A stretch of 64,000 nt of DNA, from positions 1 through 64,000 of the forward strand of contig JAAEQB010000052.1 of the NCBI GenBank assembly GCA_024231975.1, read 5' to 3'. Below are positions 51,753 to 60,346 of this stretch, piece after piece; within the stretch, counting starts at the first letter, position 1; every line of letters starts with the position of its first letter. Below the pieces are notes generated by a model that was not told the origin of the DNA, did not search any database, and saw only the letters and a list, made by a program, of their open reading frames with translations. Position numbers and translations under genes: made by a program. The stretch is from Allobosea sp. Its GTDB lineage: Bacteria; Pseudomonadota; Alphaproteobacteria; Rhizobiales; Beijerinckiaceae.

Positions 51753-52206
51753 GCTCCGCCAGCAGCCGGGCGCGTTCGAGGTCCTTGGGCCGGCCGAAGC
51801 CTGCGATGATACGCTGGAGTTCGTACCGCTCGGGGACGTAGACGGTGGCCGCGCCGACGGCGATCGCAAGACGTGTCGTTGGCCAGACTGGGCGCCACCC
51901 ATCGCCGACGCGGTGCTCGAAGCCGGCCATCAGATCGACCGGGACGGGCGGTGCCGGCCATTTGGCCAGAACCTTGGACCTGAACAGCGGGTTCGGCGCC
52001 GCCGGATAGAGCTCGATGCCGATAAGCGGCAGGATGCGGCCGATATCCTCGACGCCGAGCAGGACATCGACATCGGCGACGGTGATGGGCTTGGCGCCAT
52101 GCAGGGCTGCGGCGGCGCTGGCGATGATCCACCAGGGACCGCGCGCTTCTTCCATGATCGCGGCGACGGAGCCGAGGGTTTCGATCAGTGGGGCAGGCAG
52201 GCTCAT
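51736..52206 (-). CDS. Nucleotidyltransferase-fold hypothetical protein
   Basis: A 156-residue protein. The N-terminal half has WWIIASAAAALHGAKPITVADVDVLLG, similar to the G-S-x-x-x...D-x-D pattern of the minimal nucleotidyltransferase fold, and the core is polar with no signal. The C-terminus overlaps the helicase end by 17 bases (convergent). Such domains occur in nucleotide transfer and toxin-antitoxin systems, but no partner gene is seen. Function unassigned. Confidence 0.62.
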   Translation of the reverse strand: MSLPAPLIETLGSVAAIMEEARGPWWIIASAAAALHGAKPITVADVDVLLGVEDIGRILPLIGIELYPAAPNPLFRSKVLAKWPAPPVPVDLMAGFEHRVGDGWRPVWPTTRLAIAVGAATVYVPERYELQRIIAGFGRPKDLERARLLAELTSPP

Positions 52207-52355
52207 GGGCGGCTTATAGCAGCACCGGAACCGCCTGGGTGAGCCCAGTCAGACCGTCACGGTAGATTGGAATTGCGCGAAACGCTGCTGGCGGAGAAGA
52301 ATTTTCTTGGTATGCGATGGTCTCGTGCTGGCCCGGCAATGCATCGGAACCTCAG

Positions 52356-53540
52356 ATGATCGCAGCTTCGACCTTTGACTTGCACATCGACCGCCGCGGC
52401 AGCAATTGCGCCAAATGGGACAAGATGGAAGCGATCTATGGCGTGCCGGTCTCCGACGGCATCGCCATGTGGGTCGCCGACATGGACTTTCGCCCGCCGG
52501 CCTGCGTGCAGGCTGCGGTCGAGGCGATGGCTGCCCATGGCATCTATGGCTATTTCGGCCACGAGCGCACCAATAGCGACGCCATCCGCTGGTGGATGCA
52601 GGAACGCCATGGCTGGACGGTCGAGCCGGAGGCGATCTTCACCACACATGGGCTGGTGAACGGCACTGCGCTCTGCGTCGACGCTTATACCAAACCGGGC
52701 GACGGCGTCGTGCTGATGACGCCGGTCTATCACGCATTCGCTCGCGTGATTAAGGCCGCCGGCCGCGATGTCGTCGAATGCCGGCTCGCGCAGGAGGACG
52801 GCCGCTATGTCCTCGATATCCCGGCCTGGGATGCGCAGATGACCGGCAAGGAGAAGATGCTGGTCCTGTGCTCGCCGCATAATCCCGGCGGGCGCGTCTG
52901 GAGCCGTGACGAGCTCCGCCAGATCGCCGATTTCTGCGTCCGCCACGACCTGATCCTGGTCTCCGACGAGATCCACCACGACCTCGTCATGCCCGGTTAC
53001 AAGCACACGGTCATGCCGCTGGCTGCGCCGGAGATCATCGATCGCCTGGTGATGATGACGGCGACGACCAAGACCTTCAACATCGCCGGCGCCCATGTCG
53101 GCAACGTCATCATCCCCGATGAGACGCTGCGCGCGCCCTTCCGCGCCCGGATGAACGCGCTCGGCATCTCTCCGAACTCCTTCGGCATGGAGATGTCGAC
53201 CGCCGCCTACAGCAAGGAAGGTGCCGCCTGGGTCGATGCGCTCGCCGCCTATCTCGACGGCAACCGCCGGATCTTCGACGCGGCGATCAACGCCATCCCC
53301 GGCCTGCGCTCGATGCCGCTGGAGGCGACCTATCTCGCCTGGGTCGATTTCTCCGGTACCGGCATGGAGCCGAAGGACTTCATCGCCCGCGTCGAGAAGC
53401 AGGCGAAGATCGCGGTCAACCACGGCAACAGCTTCGGTGCCGGCGGCGACAGCTTCCTGCGCTTCAATCTCGCGACGCAGCGCGCCGTCGTGATCGAGGC
53501 GGCCGAGCGCCTGAAGCAGGCCTTCGCCGACCTTCAGTGA
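52356..53540 (+). CDS. PatB/MalY-family PLP-dependent C-S lyase/aminotransferase
   Basis: A 394-residue fold-type I PLP enzyme. The N-terminus has DLHIDRRGSNCAKWDK, typical of the family. PLP contacts are in VLCSPHNPGGRVW and VLVSDEIHHDL-like SDEIHHDLV, and the Schiff-base Lys239 lies in TATTKTFNIAGAHVGN. Members cleave cystathionine and other sulphur amino acids (cysteine-S-conjugate beta-lyase). The ATG at 52356 is chosen over 52317; neither has a strong ribosome-binding site. Confidence 0.9.
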   Translation: MIAASTFDLHIDRRGSNCAKWDKMEAIYGVPVSDGIAMWVADMDFRPPACVQAAVEAMAAHGIYGYFGHERTNSDAIRWWMQERHGWTVEPEAIFTTHGLVNGTALCVDAYTKPGDGVVLMTPVYHAFARVIKAAGRDVVECRLAQEDGRYVLDIPAWDAQMTGKEKMLVLCSPHNPGGRVWSRDELRQIADFCVRHDLILVSDEIHHDLVMPGYKHTVMPLAAPEIIDRLVMMTATTKTFNIAGAHVGNVIIPDETLRAPFRARMNALGISPNSFGMEMSTAAYSKEGAAWVDALAAYLDGNRRIFDAAINAIPGLRSMPLEATYLAWVDFSGTGMEPKDFIARVEKQAKIAVNHGNSFGAGGDSFLRFNLATQRAVVIEAAERLKQAFADLQ

Positions 53541-53553
53541 GTGCGGCTTCGGC

Positions 53554-54303
53554 TCAGAAATGCGCGAGATAGCCGCCGTCGACCGGTAGCGTCACCCCGG
53601 TGACATAGGCCGCCTCGGGCGAGCACAGGAAGGCGACGGCGCCGACCAGCTCGTTGGGGACGCCCCAGCGCCCGATCGAGGTCCGTTGCGCCAGCATGCC
53701 GGCGATGCCGGGATCGGCGACGAGGCCGGCATTGGCCTCGGTCGCGAAGAAGCCGGGCGCGACGGCGTTGACCGTGATGCCGCGTTGGCCGAGCTCGGCC
53801 GCGAGCGCGCGGGTGAGCGCCTCCAGCCCGCCCTTGGTCGCGATGTAGCCGGGATCGCCGGCGCGCGCGATCGAGCCGGCGATCGAGGTGATGTTGACGA
53901 TGCGCCCGCCATTCGGGATGTGCCGGGCGAGCCGGCGCACCAGATCGAACGGCGCGACGAGATTGACCTCCAGCAGCGCGCGGAAGGCGGTACGGTCGAG
54001 CGCGTCGAGCGGCCGGCGATCGCGCAGACCGGCATTGTTGACGAGGATGTCGATGCGGGGATGGCGCACGACCAGCGCGTCGAGCGCCTGCGCAGTCGCA
54101 TCCTCGTCGGCAAGGTCGGCGGCGAAGGTCGAGACGGAGAGGTCTTCCGCCGTCAATTCAGCCGCTGCGCTGTCGAGTACGTCCTGGCTGCGGCCATGGA
54201 TCACCACATGCGCGCCGCGCGCGGCGAGCCCTTTTGCGATCGCGAGGCCGAGGCCCTTGCCGGCGCCGGTGACCAGAGCCGTTCGTCCGTTCAGATCAGT
54301 CAT
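53554..54303 (-). CDS. SDR family oxidoreductase (FabG-like)
   Basis: A 249-residue short-chain dehydrogenase. The cofactor site is TGAGKGLGLAIAKGL, NNAG is in ILVNNAGLRDRR, the catalytic Ser-Tyr-Lys are in NITSIAGS and GYIATKGGLEAL, and the C-terminal TGVTLPVDGGYLAHF matches the family. Complete and normal length. It converges on the PLP enzyme with a 13-base gap. The substrate is open. Confidence 0.93.
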   Translation of the reverse strand: MTDLNGRTALVTGAGKGLGLAIAKGLAARGAHVVIHGRSQDVLDSAAAELTAEDLSVSTFAADLADEDATAQALDALVVRHPRIDILVNNAGLRDRRPLDALDRTAFRALLEVNLVAPFDLVRRLARHIPNGGRIVNITSIAGSIARAGDPGYIATKGGLEALTRALAAELGQRGITVNAVAPGFFATEANAGLVADPGIAGMLAQRTSIGRWGVPNELVGAVAFLCSPEAAYVTGVTLPVDGGYLAHF

Positions 54304-54383
54304 CGCCTATCGCCGTCAGCCTTGCAGGTTCGCCGAGCTTGTCGCTCGGCGGCGTCCTATCGCGTCAACACTGGCCCGGTCCA

Positions 54384-55130
54384 TCACAGCCGCTGCGAGG
54401 TCGTGCCCTTGGCGATGATCGGGCCGGTCGGGCGGCCGGTCGGCGAGCCTGATGCCGGCTCCAGCGTGATCTCGAAGAGCTGGCCATTGCCGAGCGGCAG
54501 GTTGTCCAGCCGCAAGGGCGTCGAGCGCGCGCGATCGATCAGGCCGACCGAGCGCGGGCCGACGGCGCGGTCCCACAAGGTCCAGATCTCCAGTGCCTTG
54601 CCTGTCGGCACGTCGATGCTCTGCAGAGGCAGCATCTCGACGCGCCCGTCGGCGAAGGTATTGACCACGGCGGCGGCGGCATTGCCCTCGGTCAGGAGCA
54701 CCGCGACCATCAGCGGCTGGCGCCTGGCGCGATCGAGCGCGCCGAAAAGCCCGACCGCCAGCAGCACGGTCGCCAGCGCCCCGGCGAAGGCGGCGCCGCG
54801 CCAGACGAAGAGGCTGTTCCACCAATCGGCGAAGCGGCTGGACCTGGCCATGGCAGGGCGCGCGATCTCCGCCGAGGCAGTAGGCTGGATCAGTCCGACG
54901 ATCCCGGCCTCAATGCGGGACCAGAGATCGGCTGAGGGCGTGATCGGCGTGGCCGTGGCGTCGAGCGCGGCGAAATGGCGGCGCCAGCGTTCGACCGCCG
55001 CCGCGAAAGCGCTGTCCCGCTCGAGACGGTGCTCGGCAGCCTCGTGCTCCCGGCCTTCGAGCAGACCGAGGACATATTCGCCCGCGAGCGCGACGGCTTC
55101 AGGCGAGGCTGCATCGGCGGCGGGGCTCAT
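54384..55130 (-). CDS. Anti-sigma factor, RskA type
   Basis: A 248-residue anti-sigma factor. The cytoplasmic N-terminus (about 1-95) carries AGEYVLGLLEGREHEAAEHR, the sigma-binding helices; there is no HxxxCxxC zinc motif. One membrane helix (about 110-130, GAAFAGALATVLLAVGLFGAL) leads to the periplasmic RskA domain (about 135-245) with GKALEIWTLWDRAVGPRSVG. It holds the adjacent ECF sigma inactive until a signal triggers release. The ATG at 55130 overlaps the sigma stop (ATGA). Confidence 0.9.
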   Translation of the reverse strand: MSPAADAASPEAVALAGEYVLGLLEGREHEAAEHRLERDSAFAAAVERWRRHFAALDATATPITPSADLWSRIEAGIVGLIQPTASAEIARPAMARSSRFADWWNSLFVWRGAAFAGALATVLLAVGLFGALDRARRQPLMVAVLLTEGNAAAAVVNTFADGRVEMLPLQSIDVPTGKALEIWTLWDRAVGPRSVGLIDRARSTPLRLDNLPLGNGQLFEITLEPASGSPTGRPTGPIIAKGTTSQRL

Positions 55131-55690
55131 CCGAGGCACTCCTTCAAAGAGAGCAGCGAGCGGCGGATCCAGGATTTGACGGTCCCGAGCGGCAGCTTCA
55201 TCCGCCCGGCGATCTCGCCATGCGTCAGCCCCTGGACGAAGGCGAGCAGCACGAGGCCACGCCGCTGCGGCGGCAGCATCTCCAGGCAGGCGCGCAGCGC
55301 ACTGGCGTCCGACAGCTTCGCCATCGCCGTCTCCGGATCGTCCTCCTCGCTCGCGGTCTCCTCGGCGATCGGGGTGTCGCTGGTCTCGGTCCGCTTCTCG
55401 TCGCGCAGGATCGAGAGCGAACGGTTGCGCAGGATCGCGTAGATCCAGGTCAGGCCGGCGCCGCGCTCGGGATCGAAGCGGCCGGCATGCCTGAAGATCA
55501 GCACGAACGCGTCCTGCACCGCTTCCTCCGCCAGGGCCCGGCGCTTCAGCAGACGTTGCGCCACACCGAGCATACGCGGCGACTCGGCCTCGTAGATGCG
55601 GCGGAGTGCAGTTTTATCGCCGGCGGCGCAGGCGAGCAGCGCGGCTTCGATCTCGCCGGTCTGTCGCGGCTGCGTAGCGTCAGTCGCCAT
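55127..55690 (-). CDS. ECF-type sigma-70 family RNA polymerase sigma factor
   Basis: A 187-residue sigma factor. Region 2 is seen in RRIYEAESPRMLGVAQRLLK and AEEAVQDAFVLIFRHAGRFD, with TWIYAILRNRSL; region 4 (about 130-180) includes LPPQRRGLVLLAFVQGLTHG and PLGTVKSWIRRSLLSLKE. It redirects RNA polymerase to its own promoters. The ATG at 55690 follows GGGGAGACGG; an upstream start at 55738 is less likely. It is coupled to the anti-sigma gene and probably autoregulated through the element at 55740-55767. Confidence 0.93.
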   Translation of the reverse strand: MATDATQPRQTGEIEAALLACAAGDKTALRRIYEAESPRMLGVAQRLLKRRALAEEAVQDAFVLIFRHAGRFDPERGAGLTWIYAILRNRSLSILRDEKRTETSDTPIAEETASEEDDPETAMAKLSDASALRACLEMLPPQRRGLVLLAFVQGLTHGEIAGRMKLPLGTVKSWIRRSLLSLKECLG

Positions 55691-55739
55691 CCGTCTCCCC
55701 GGTCTCCGGCCGTCCTCTCTCGGGTGCGGCGAGCCCATT

Positions 55740-55767
55740 GATACGCGATGCCGGCAACCTTGGATGC
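55740..55767 (-). promoter_or_regulatory. Candidate ECF promoter of the sigma/anti-sigma operon
   Basis: On the minus strand GCATCC, exactly 16 bases, then CGTATC. An identical -35 with the same 16-base spacing and a near-identical -10 (GCTATC) faces the DUF4394 gene on the other strand. The match in both directions within one 206-base gap supports a shared recognition by the adjacent sigma factor. Confidence 0.6.
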
Positions 55768-55793
55768 AGGGTGCGGCTTTTATTTTTTCATCC

Positions 55794-55821
55794 GCATCCG
55801 CCCCGGAAACTCGCCGCTATC
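55794..55821 (+). promoter_or_regulatory. Candidate ECF promoter of the DUF4394 gene
   Basis: GCATCC, exactly 16 bases, then GCTATC, matching the element upstream of the divergent sigma gene (GCATCC-N16-CGTATC). It lies 76 bases before the DUF4394 ATG. Confidence 0.6.
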
Positions 55822-55896
55822 CGCCATGGGTGCCGCAACGCAGGAGGCGTCGGCCGACCCTTTTTTGAGATCGCGACACGAACCGGAGGACATCAC

Positions 55897-56685
55897 ATGA
55901 CCAAGGCTCGCAACCTGCTTCTCGCTTCGACCATTCTCGGCGCAGCTTTCGCCGCGACTGCAGCCCAGGCCGGCACGCTCGCCGTCCTGACCGGCGACGA
56001 CACGCTGACCATGGTCGATACCGCCACGCAGAAGGCCGGCAAGTCGATGAAGGTCAGCGGCATCAACGGCAAGATCGCCGGCATCGACGTCCGCCCGGCC
56101 GACGGCATGCTCTACGCGCTCGCTACCGACGGCACGATCTACACGGTCGACAAGGCCGGCAAGGCGACGATGAAGTCGAAGATGGACACGGTGCTGCCCG
56201 CCAGCACCATGGCGACGGTCGACTTCAACCCGGCTGCGGATCGTCTGCGCGTCATCGGCGCCGATGGCACCAATCTTCGGGTCAATGTCGACGATGGCAA
56301 GACCACGGTCGACGGCAAGCTGAAATTCGCCGAGACCGACATGCACAAGGGCGAGACGCCGATGGTCGTCGCCGGCGCCTACAGCAATTCGGTCAAGGGC
56401 ACCAAGGAAACGGCGCTCTACGACATCGACGGCAAGATCGGCGGACTCCTGAAGCAGGCGCCGCCGAATGACGGCGTGCTCGGCGCCATCGGCAAGCTCG
56501 GCGTCACCCCGAAGGCGATCGCCTTCGACATTGAAACTGCGGCCGACGGCACCAACACCGGCTGGCTGGTCGCCGATGGCGGCCTCTACAAGGTCGATCT
56601 CGCCACAGGCAAGGCCGCGATGGTCGGCAAGATCTCCGGACTCAGCGCTGCGGTGCGCGATGTCGCCGCGCTGCCGGCGATGTGA
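55897..56685 (+). CDS. DUF4394 domain-containing secreted protein
   Basis: A 262-residue exported protein. The signal peptide (about 1-26) ends TAAQAGT. The mature domain is a DUF4394 beta-propeller-like fold with GKIAGIDVRPADGMLYALA and FNPAADRLRVIGADGTNLR, then VTPKAIAFDIE. It is probably periplasmic or extracellular. The start ATG 55897 follows GGAGG. It is divergent from the ECF sigma operon with a shared control region, so it is likely a direct sigma target. Function unknown. Confidence 0.88.
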   Translation: MTKARNLLLASTILGAAFAATAAQAGTLAVLTGDDTLTMVDTATQKAGKSMKVSGINGKIAGIDVRPADGMLYALATDGTIYTVDKAGKATMKSKMDTVLPASTMATVDFNPAADRLRVIGADGTNLRVNVDDGKTTVDGKLKFAETDMHKGETPMVVAGAYSNSVKGTKETALYDIDGKIGGLLKQAPPNDGVLGAIGKLGVTPKAIAFDIETAADGTNTGWLVADGGLYKVDLATGKAAMVGKISGLSAAVRDVAALPAM

Positions 56686-56710
56686 GCTGAACGCATCACC
56701 TGATTTCCAA

Positions 56711-56746
56711 GGGCCGCCGTTCCCCCCGGGGAGCGGCGGCCTTTCT
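56711..56746 (+). terminator. Rho-independent terminator of the DUF4394 gene
   Basis: A long GC stem (ggccgccgttcccc with ggggagcggcggcc, one mismatch) is followed by TTTCTT, 25 bases after the stop. Confidence 0.85.
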
Positions 56747-56837
56747 TATCGAGGAGCGTCGCTGAGCTCATGGTCGGGCTTTCGCCACAGTTGCAGTGGA
56801 GTCTGTGCATGGCGACGCAGATGGCGGAGGCGAGGGC

Positions 56838-58298
56838 ATGGCGGATTGGTCAGACCCGCGCTTGAAGATGCTGGCCTTGCAACGCTTCGGCGTCGGCCTG
56901 AAGCCGGGGCAGGGCGGAACAGCTGCAGATGTTCGCGAGCGCCTGCTCTCGGAGATCCGCAGCGAAGGTGCTGCCCAGCCGCGCGTCAGCTTCTCCGGCG
57001 CGGCGCCGATCGGCCGGGCACTCTATGCCTTCGAGGACGAGGAGCGCGCCGCGCGAGAGGCAACGCGCGTCGCCGCCCAGCAGGGTGGGCAGCAAGCCAT
57101 GGGGCAAGGCGTGCAGGTCGCCGCCGCATCGCCCATGCCTGGCCAGCCGCAAGGTCCGATGGCCAAACCACCGCCGCCGGAGCCGCCCTTTCCGGCGAAG
57201 GTCTATCGCGAGGAGATGGTCGCCCGCGCCCAGGTCGCGCTCGATGCCGAGGCCGGCTTCGCCGAGCGGCTGGTGCAGTTCTGGTCGAACCATTTCTGCG
57301 TCTCGGTCGCCAAGGGCAATTTCGTCCGCGCCATGGCCGGCGCCTTCGAGCGCGAGGCGATCCGCCCCAACATCTTCGGCCGTTTCGAGGATTTGCTGAT
57401 CGCGGTCGAGAGTCATCCGGCCATGCTGACCTTCCTCGACAACCAGCTCTCGATCGGCCCGGATTCCCGCGCCGGCAAGCGCCGCGGCCGCGGCCTCAAC
57501 GAGAACCTCGCCCGCGAGATCATGGAATTGCATACGCTCGGCGTCTCCGGCGGCTATACGCAAGGAGACGTCACGTCCCTGGCGCGGATCATCACGGGCT
57601 GGACGGTGGTCGGGCGCGATGCGCGCCTCGGCTTCCCCGGCTCCTTCGCCTTCAATCCCGGCCTGCACGATCCCGGTGGCCAGAAGCTGCTCGGCAAGGT
57701 CTACCGGCAGGAGGGCAAGGAGATGGGCCTGGCGGCGCTCGCCGATCTCGCCCGCCATCCGAGCACGGCGAGCTTCATCGCTCGCAAGCTCGCACGCCAT
57801 TTCGTCGCCGACGAGCCGCCGCAGGCGTTGGTCGCCGAGCTCGCCCGCATTTTCCGCGAGACGGGCGGCGACCTCGCCGCGGTCTCGCGCACGCTGGTGA
57901 CGTCGGAGCTTGCTGCGACCGCACCCGCGACCAAGCTGCGTACGCCGCAGGAATTCCTGGTCGCCTCGTTCCGGGCGCTCGGCCGCAAGCCGGATTTCGG
58001 CCAGATCGCCGGGCCTCTCGGCGTGATGGGCCAGCCGCTCTGGCAGCCGTCTGGCCCGGACGGCTATCCCGATACGAACGCTGCCTGGGCGACGCCGGAG
58101 GGAATCAAGACCCGCATCGACGTCGCCGCCCAGCTCGGCCGCCAGGCGGCGGGCTCGGTCGCCGATCCTCGCGCTTTGGTCGAGGAGGTGCTCGGCCCGC
58201 TCGCCTCGGCTCAGACCCGCCAGGTGGTGGCGCGGGCCGAGAGCAAGCCGCAGGCGCTCGCGCTGCTGCTGATGTCGCCCGAATTCCAGCGGAGGTGA
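56838..58298 (+). CDS. DUF1800 domain-containing protein
   Basis: A 486-residue protein of the DUF1800 family. Marks are LQRFGVGLKPGQGG near the start, QFWSNHFCVS, LNENLAREIMELHTLGVSGG and TQGDVTSLARIITGWTV. It has no signal peptide. DUF1800 and DUF1501 genes are usually adjacent, as here (stop and next start two bases apart), and are thought to act together on some exported material, without known chemistry. The ATG at 56838 is chosen over earlier in-frame starts. Confidence 0.92.
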   Translation: MADWSDPRLKMLALQRFGVGLKPGQGGTAADVRERLLSEIRSEGAAQPRVSFSGAAPIGRALYAFEDEERAAREATRVAAQQGGQQAMGQGVQVAAASPMPGQPQGPMAKPPPPEPPFPAKVYREEMVARAQVALDAEAGFAERLVQFWSNHFCVSVAKGNFVRAMAGAFEREAIRPNIFGRFEDLLIAVESHPAMLTFLDNQLSIGPDSRAGKRRGRGLNENLAREIMELHTLGVSGGYTQGDVTSLARIITGWTVVGRDARLGFPGSFAFNPGLHDPGGQKLLGKVYRQEGKEMGLAALADLARHPSTASFIARKLARHFVADEPPQALVAELARIFRETGGDLAAVSRTLVTSELAATAPATKLRTPQEFLVASFRALGRKPDFGQIAGPLGVMGQPLWQPSGPDGYPDTNAAWATPEGIKTRIDVAAQLGRQAAGSVADPRALVEEVLGPLASAQTRQVVARAESKPQALALLLMSPEFQRR

Positions 58299-58300
58299 GC

Positions 58301-59545
58301 ATGGCCGCCGACGATGATGATTGCGAACGGATGACGCCCTCGCGCCGGGCCGTGCTCGGCGCAGCCAGCGCGCTCTTCGCGTGGTCCTACATGCCGAAAT
58401 TCGCCCATGCGGCGGCCGGCGCGCGCGATTCCCGCTTCCTGCTGGTCGTGCTGCGCGGCGCACTCGACGGGCTCTCGGCCGTGCCGCCGCTCGGCGACCC
58501 CGGCTACGCCGATTTGCGCGAGGGCATCGCGCTGGCCAAGGATGGGCCGGAGGCGGCGCTGCCGCTCGATGGCTTCTTCTACCTGCATCCGGCGATGCCG
58601 AACCTGGCGCGGCTCTATGCCGGAGGGCAGGCCGCGATCGTCCATGCCAGCGCCACCGGCTATCGCGAGCGCTCGCATTTCGATGGGCAGGACGTGCTCG
58701 AAAGCGGGCAGGGCGGCCCGGGCAAGACCGATAGCGGCTGGCTCAACCGCCTGATCGCCAGCCTGCCGCCGGGCGAGGCGGTCTCGCGCCATGGCGCGCT
58801 CGGCGTCGGCGTGGTCCCGCCTCTGGTGGTGCGCGGTTCGGCGCCGGTGCTCGGCTGGGCGCCGCCGCGCATGGCGCGGGCCGGCGCCGATCTCGTCCAG
58901 CGCCTCGGCGATCTCTATGGCGAGCGCGATCCGGCCCTGGCGCTGGTGCTGAAGCGGGCGATCGAGACCGAACTGATTGCGTCCAAGCAGGGCGCTGAGC
59001 AGCCGCGGGGTGGCGGCGGGCCCGATAGCGCCGAGGGCATGAAGCGCATCGCCGAGGGCGCAGCGAGGCTGGTCGGCGCCGATGACGGCCCGCGCATCGC
59101 TGCATTGGCGTTCGAGGGCTGGGATACCCATGCCAATGAGGGCGGCGCCAAGGGAAGGCTCGCCACGCTGCTCGGCGGGCTGGATGGCGCGCTCGCGACC
59201 TTCGAGAGTGGGCTCAAACCCGTCTGGAAGGACACGGTGGTGATGGTCGTCACCGAGTTCGGCCGCACGGCCCGTGTCAACGGCACGGTCGGCACCGATC
59301 ACGGCACCGGCACGGTTGCTTTCCTGGTCGGTGGCGCGGTCAAGGGCAGGCGGATGATCGTCGACTGGCCGGGGTTGAAGCCGGAGCAGCTGTACGAGCA
59401 GCGCGACCTCAAGGCGACCACCGACATCCGTGCGGTGGCCAAGGGGGTGGTCGCGGACCTGTTCGGGCTGTCGGGGCCTGTGCTGGCCGAGAAGGTGTTT
59501 CCAGGCACCGGCGGATTGGCGCCGATGCAGGGACTGATCGTCTAG
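58301..59545 (+). CDS. DUF1501 domain-containing protein (Tat-exported)
   Basis: A 414-residue protein of the DUF1501 (sulfatase-like fold) family. A twin-arginine signal is seen in TPSRRAVLGAASALFAWS, cut after HAAAG. Core marks are LLVVLRGALDGLSAVPPLGD, ATGYRERSHFDGQDVLESG, AFEGWDTHANEGG and VVTEFGRTARVNGTVGTDHG. It is coupled to DUF1800 by GGAGGTGAGC. Export through Tat implies folding, perhaps with a cofactor. Function unknown. Confidence 0.92.
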   Translation: MAADDDDCERMTPSRRAVLGAASALFAWSYMPKFAHAAAGARDSRFLLVVLRGALDGLSAVPPLGDPGYADLREGIALAKDGPEAALPLDGFFYLHPAMPNLARLYAGGQAAIVHASATGYRERSHFDGQDVLESGQGGPGKTDSGWLNRLIASLPPGEAVSRHGALGVGVVPPLVVRGSAPVLGWAPPRMARAGADLVQRLGDLYGERDPALALVLKRAIETELIASKQGAEQPRGGGGPDSAEGMKRIAEGAARLVGADDGPRIAALAFEGWDTHANEGGAKGRLATLLGGLDGALATFESGLKPVWKDTVVMVVTEFGRTARVNGTVGTDHGTGTVAFLVGGAVKGRRMIVDWPGLKPEQLYEQRDLKATTDIRAVAKGVVADLFGLSGPVLAEKVFPGTGGLAPMQGLIV

Positions 59546-59548
59546 CCA

Positions 59549-59688
59549 CCTTCTCCCCTCGGGGGGAGAAGGTCCGGCAGGGGATGAGGGCGGTTCGACT
59601 GGGTGAAACGAAAAAGAGCCGCTTGCGCGGCCCTTCCCTCATCCGTGTCGGCTTCGCCGAGCCACCTTCTCCCCCGCAGGGGAGAAGG
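59549..59688. repeat. Dispersed inverted repeat, family A, copy 2
   Basis: Starts ccttctcccctcggggggag and ends tctcccccgcaggggagaagg, with an interior ggatgagggcggttcgac and ccttccctcatccgt. Closely similar to 39879-40021. It fills the whole gap between the convergent DUF1501 and leuD stops, three and five bases from each. Confidence 0.92.
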
Positions 59689-59693
59689 GGAGG

Positions 59694-60296
59694 TCAAGCC
59701 CAGGCGCGACCCTTCAGCTTCTCCTCATAGGCGTCGATCTTGCTCGACTTCTCCATGGTGAGGCCGATGTCGTCGAGACCGTTGAGCAGGCAGTGCTTGC
59801 GGAACGGGTCGATCTCGAAGCGGACCTCGCCGCCATCGGGGCCCTTGATCGTCTGGTTGACGAGGTCGACCGTCAGCGTCGCGTTCGAGCCGCGGTCGGC
59901 GTCGTCGAACAGCTTCTCCAGGTCTTCCTGGCTGACGACGATCGGCAGGATGCCGTTCTTGAAGCAGTTATTGTAGAAGATGTCGGCGAAGCTGGTGGAA
60001 ATCACGCAGCGGATGCCGAAGTCGAGCAGCGCCCAGGGCGCATGCTCGCGCGACGAGCCGCAGCCGAAATTGTCGCCGGCGACCAGGATCTCCGACTTGC
60101 GATAGGCCGGCTGATTGAGGACGAAGTCGGGGTTCTCCGAGCCGTCCTCCTTGTAGCGCATCTCCGAGAACAGCGCCGTGCCGAGGCCGGTGCGCTTGAT
60201 CGTCTTCAGGTACTGCTTGGGGATGATCATGTCGGTGTCGACATTGATCACCTTCAGCGGGGCTGGGGTCGAGGTCAGGGTGGTGAAGGGCTGCAT
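59694..60296 (-). CDS. leuD: 3-isopropylmalate dehydratase small subunit
   Basis: A 200-residue protein, the swivel subunit of isopropylmalate isomerase in leucine synthesis. Marks are VDTDMIIPKQYLKTI, GDNFGCGSSREHAPWAL and FYNNCFKNGILPI. It pairs with LeuC at 61715-63133. Normal length. It is the last gene of the leuC-to-leuD strand cluster, separated from leuC by three other genes. Confidence 0.97.
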   Translation of the reverse strand: MQPFTTLTSTPAPLKVINVDTDMIIPKQYLKTIKRTGLGTALFSEMRYKEDGSENPDFVLNQPAYRKSEILVAGDNFGCGSSREHAPWALLDFGIRCVISTSFADIFYNNCFKNGILPIVVSQEDLEKLFDDADRGSNATLTVDLVNQTIKGPDGGEVRFEIDPFRKHCLLNGLDDIGLTMEKSSKIDAYEEKLKGRAWA

Positions 60297-60346
60297 GGCG
60301 GATACTCCGGCAGGTCTTGTCTGTTAAGGTTGGGGCGACGGCGAAG

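Noticed and set aside
51736..52206. Toxin-antitoxin system built on the nucleotidyltransferase-like protein
   Set aside because: No HEPN or other partner gene adjoins; the only overlapping gene is a convergent helicase.
54384..55130. Zinc-binding (ZAS-type) anti-sigma factor
   Set aside because: The HxxxCxxC motif is absent; the periplasmic domain fits RskA instead.
56468..58300. Long in-frame extension upstream of the DUF1501 protein
   Set aside because: It runs through DUF4394, a terminator and DUF1800 in another frame. The true start at 58301 has a strong ribosome-binding site and a Tat signal.
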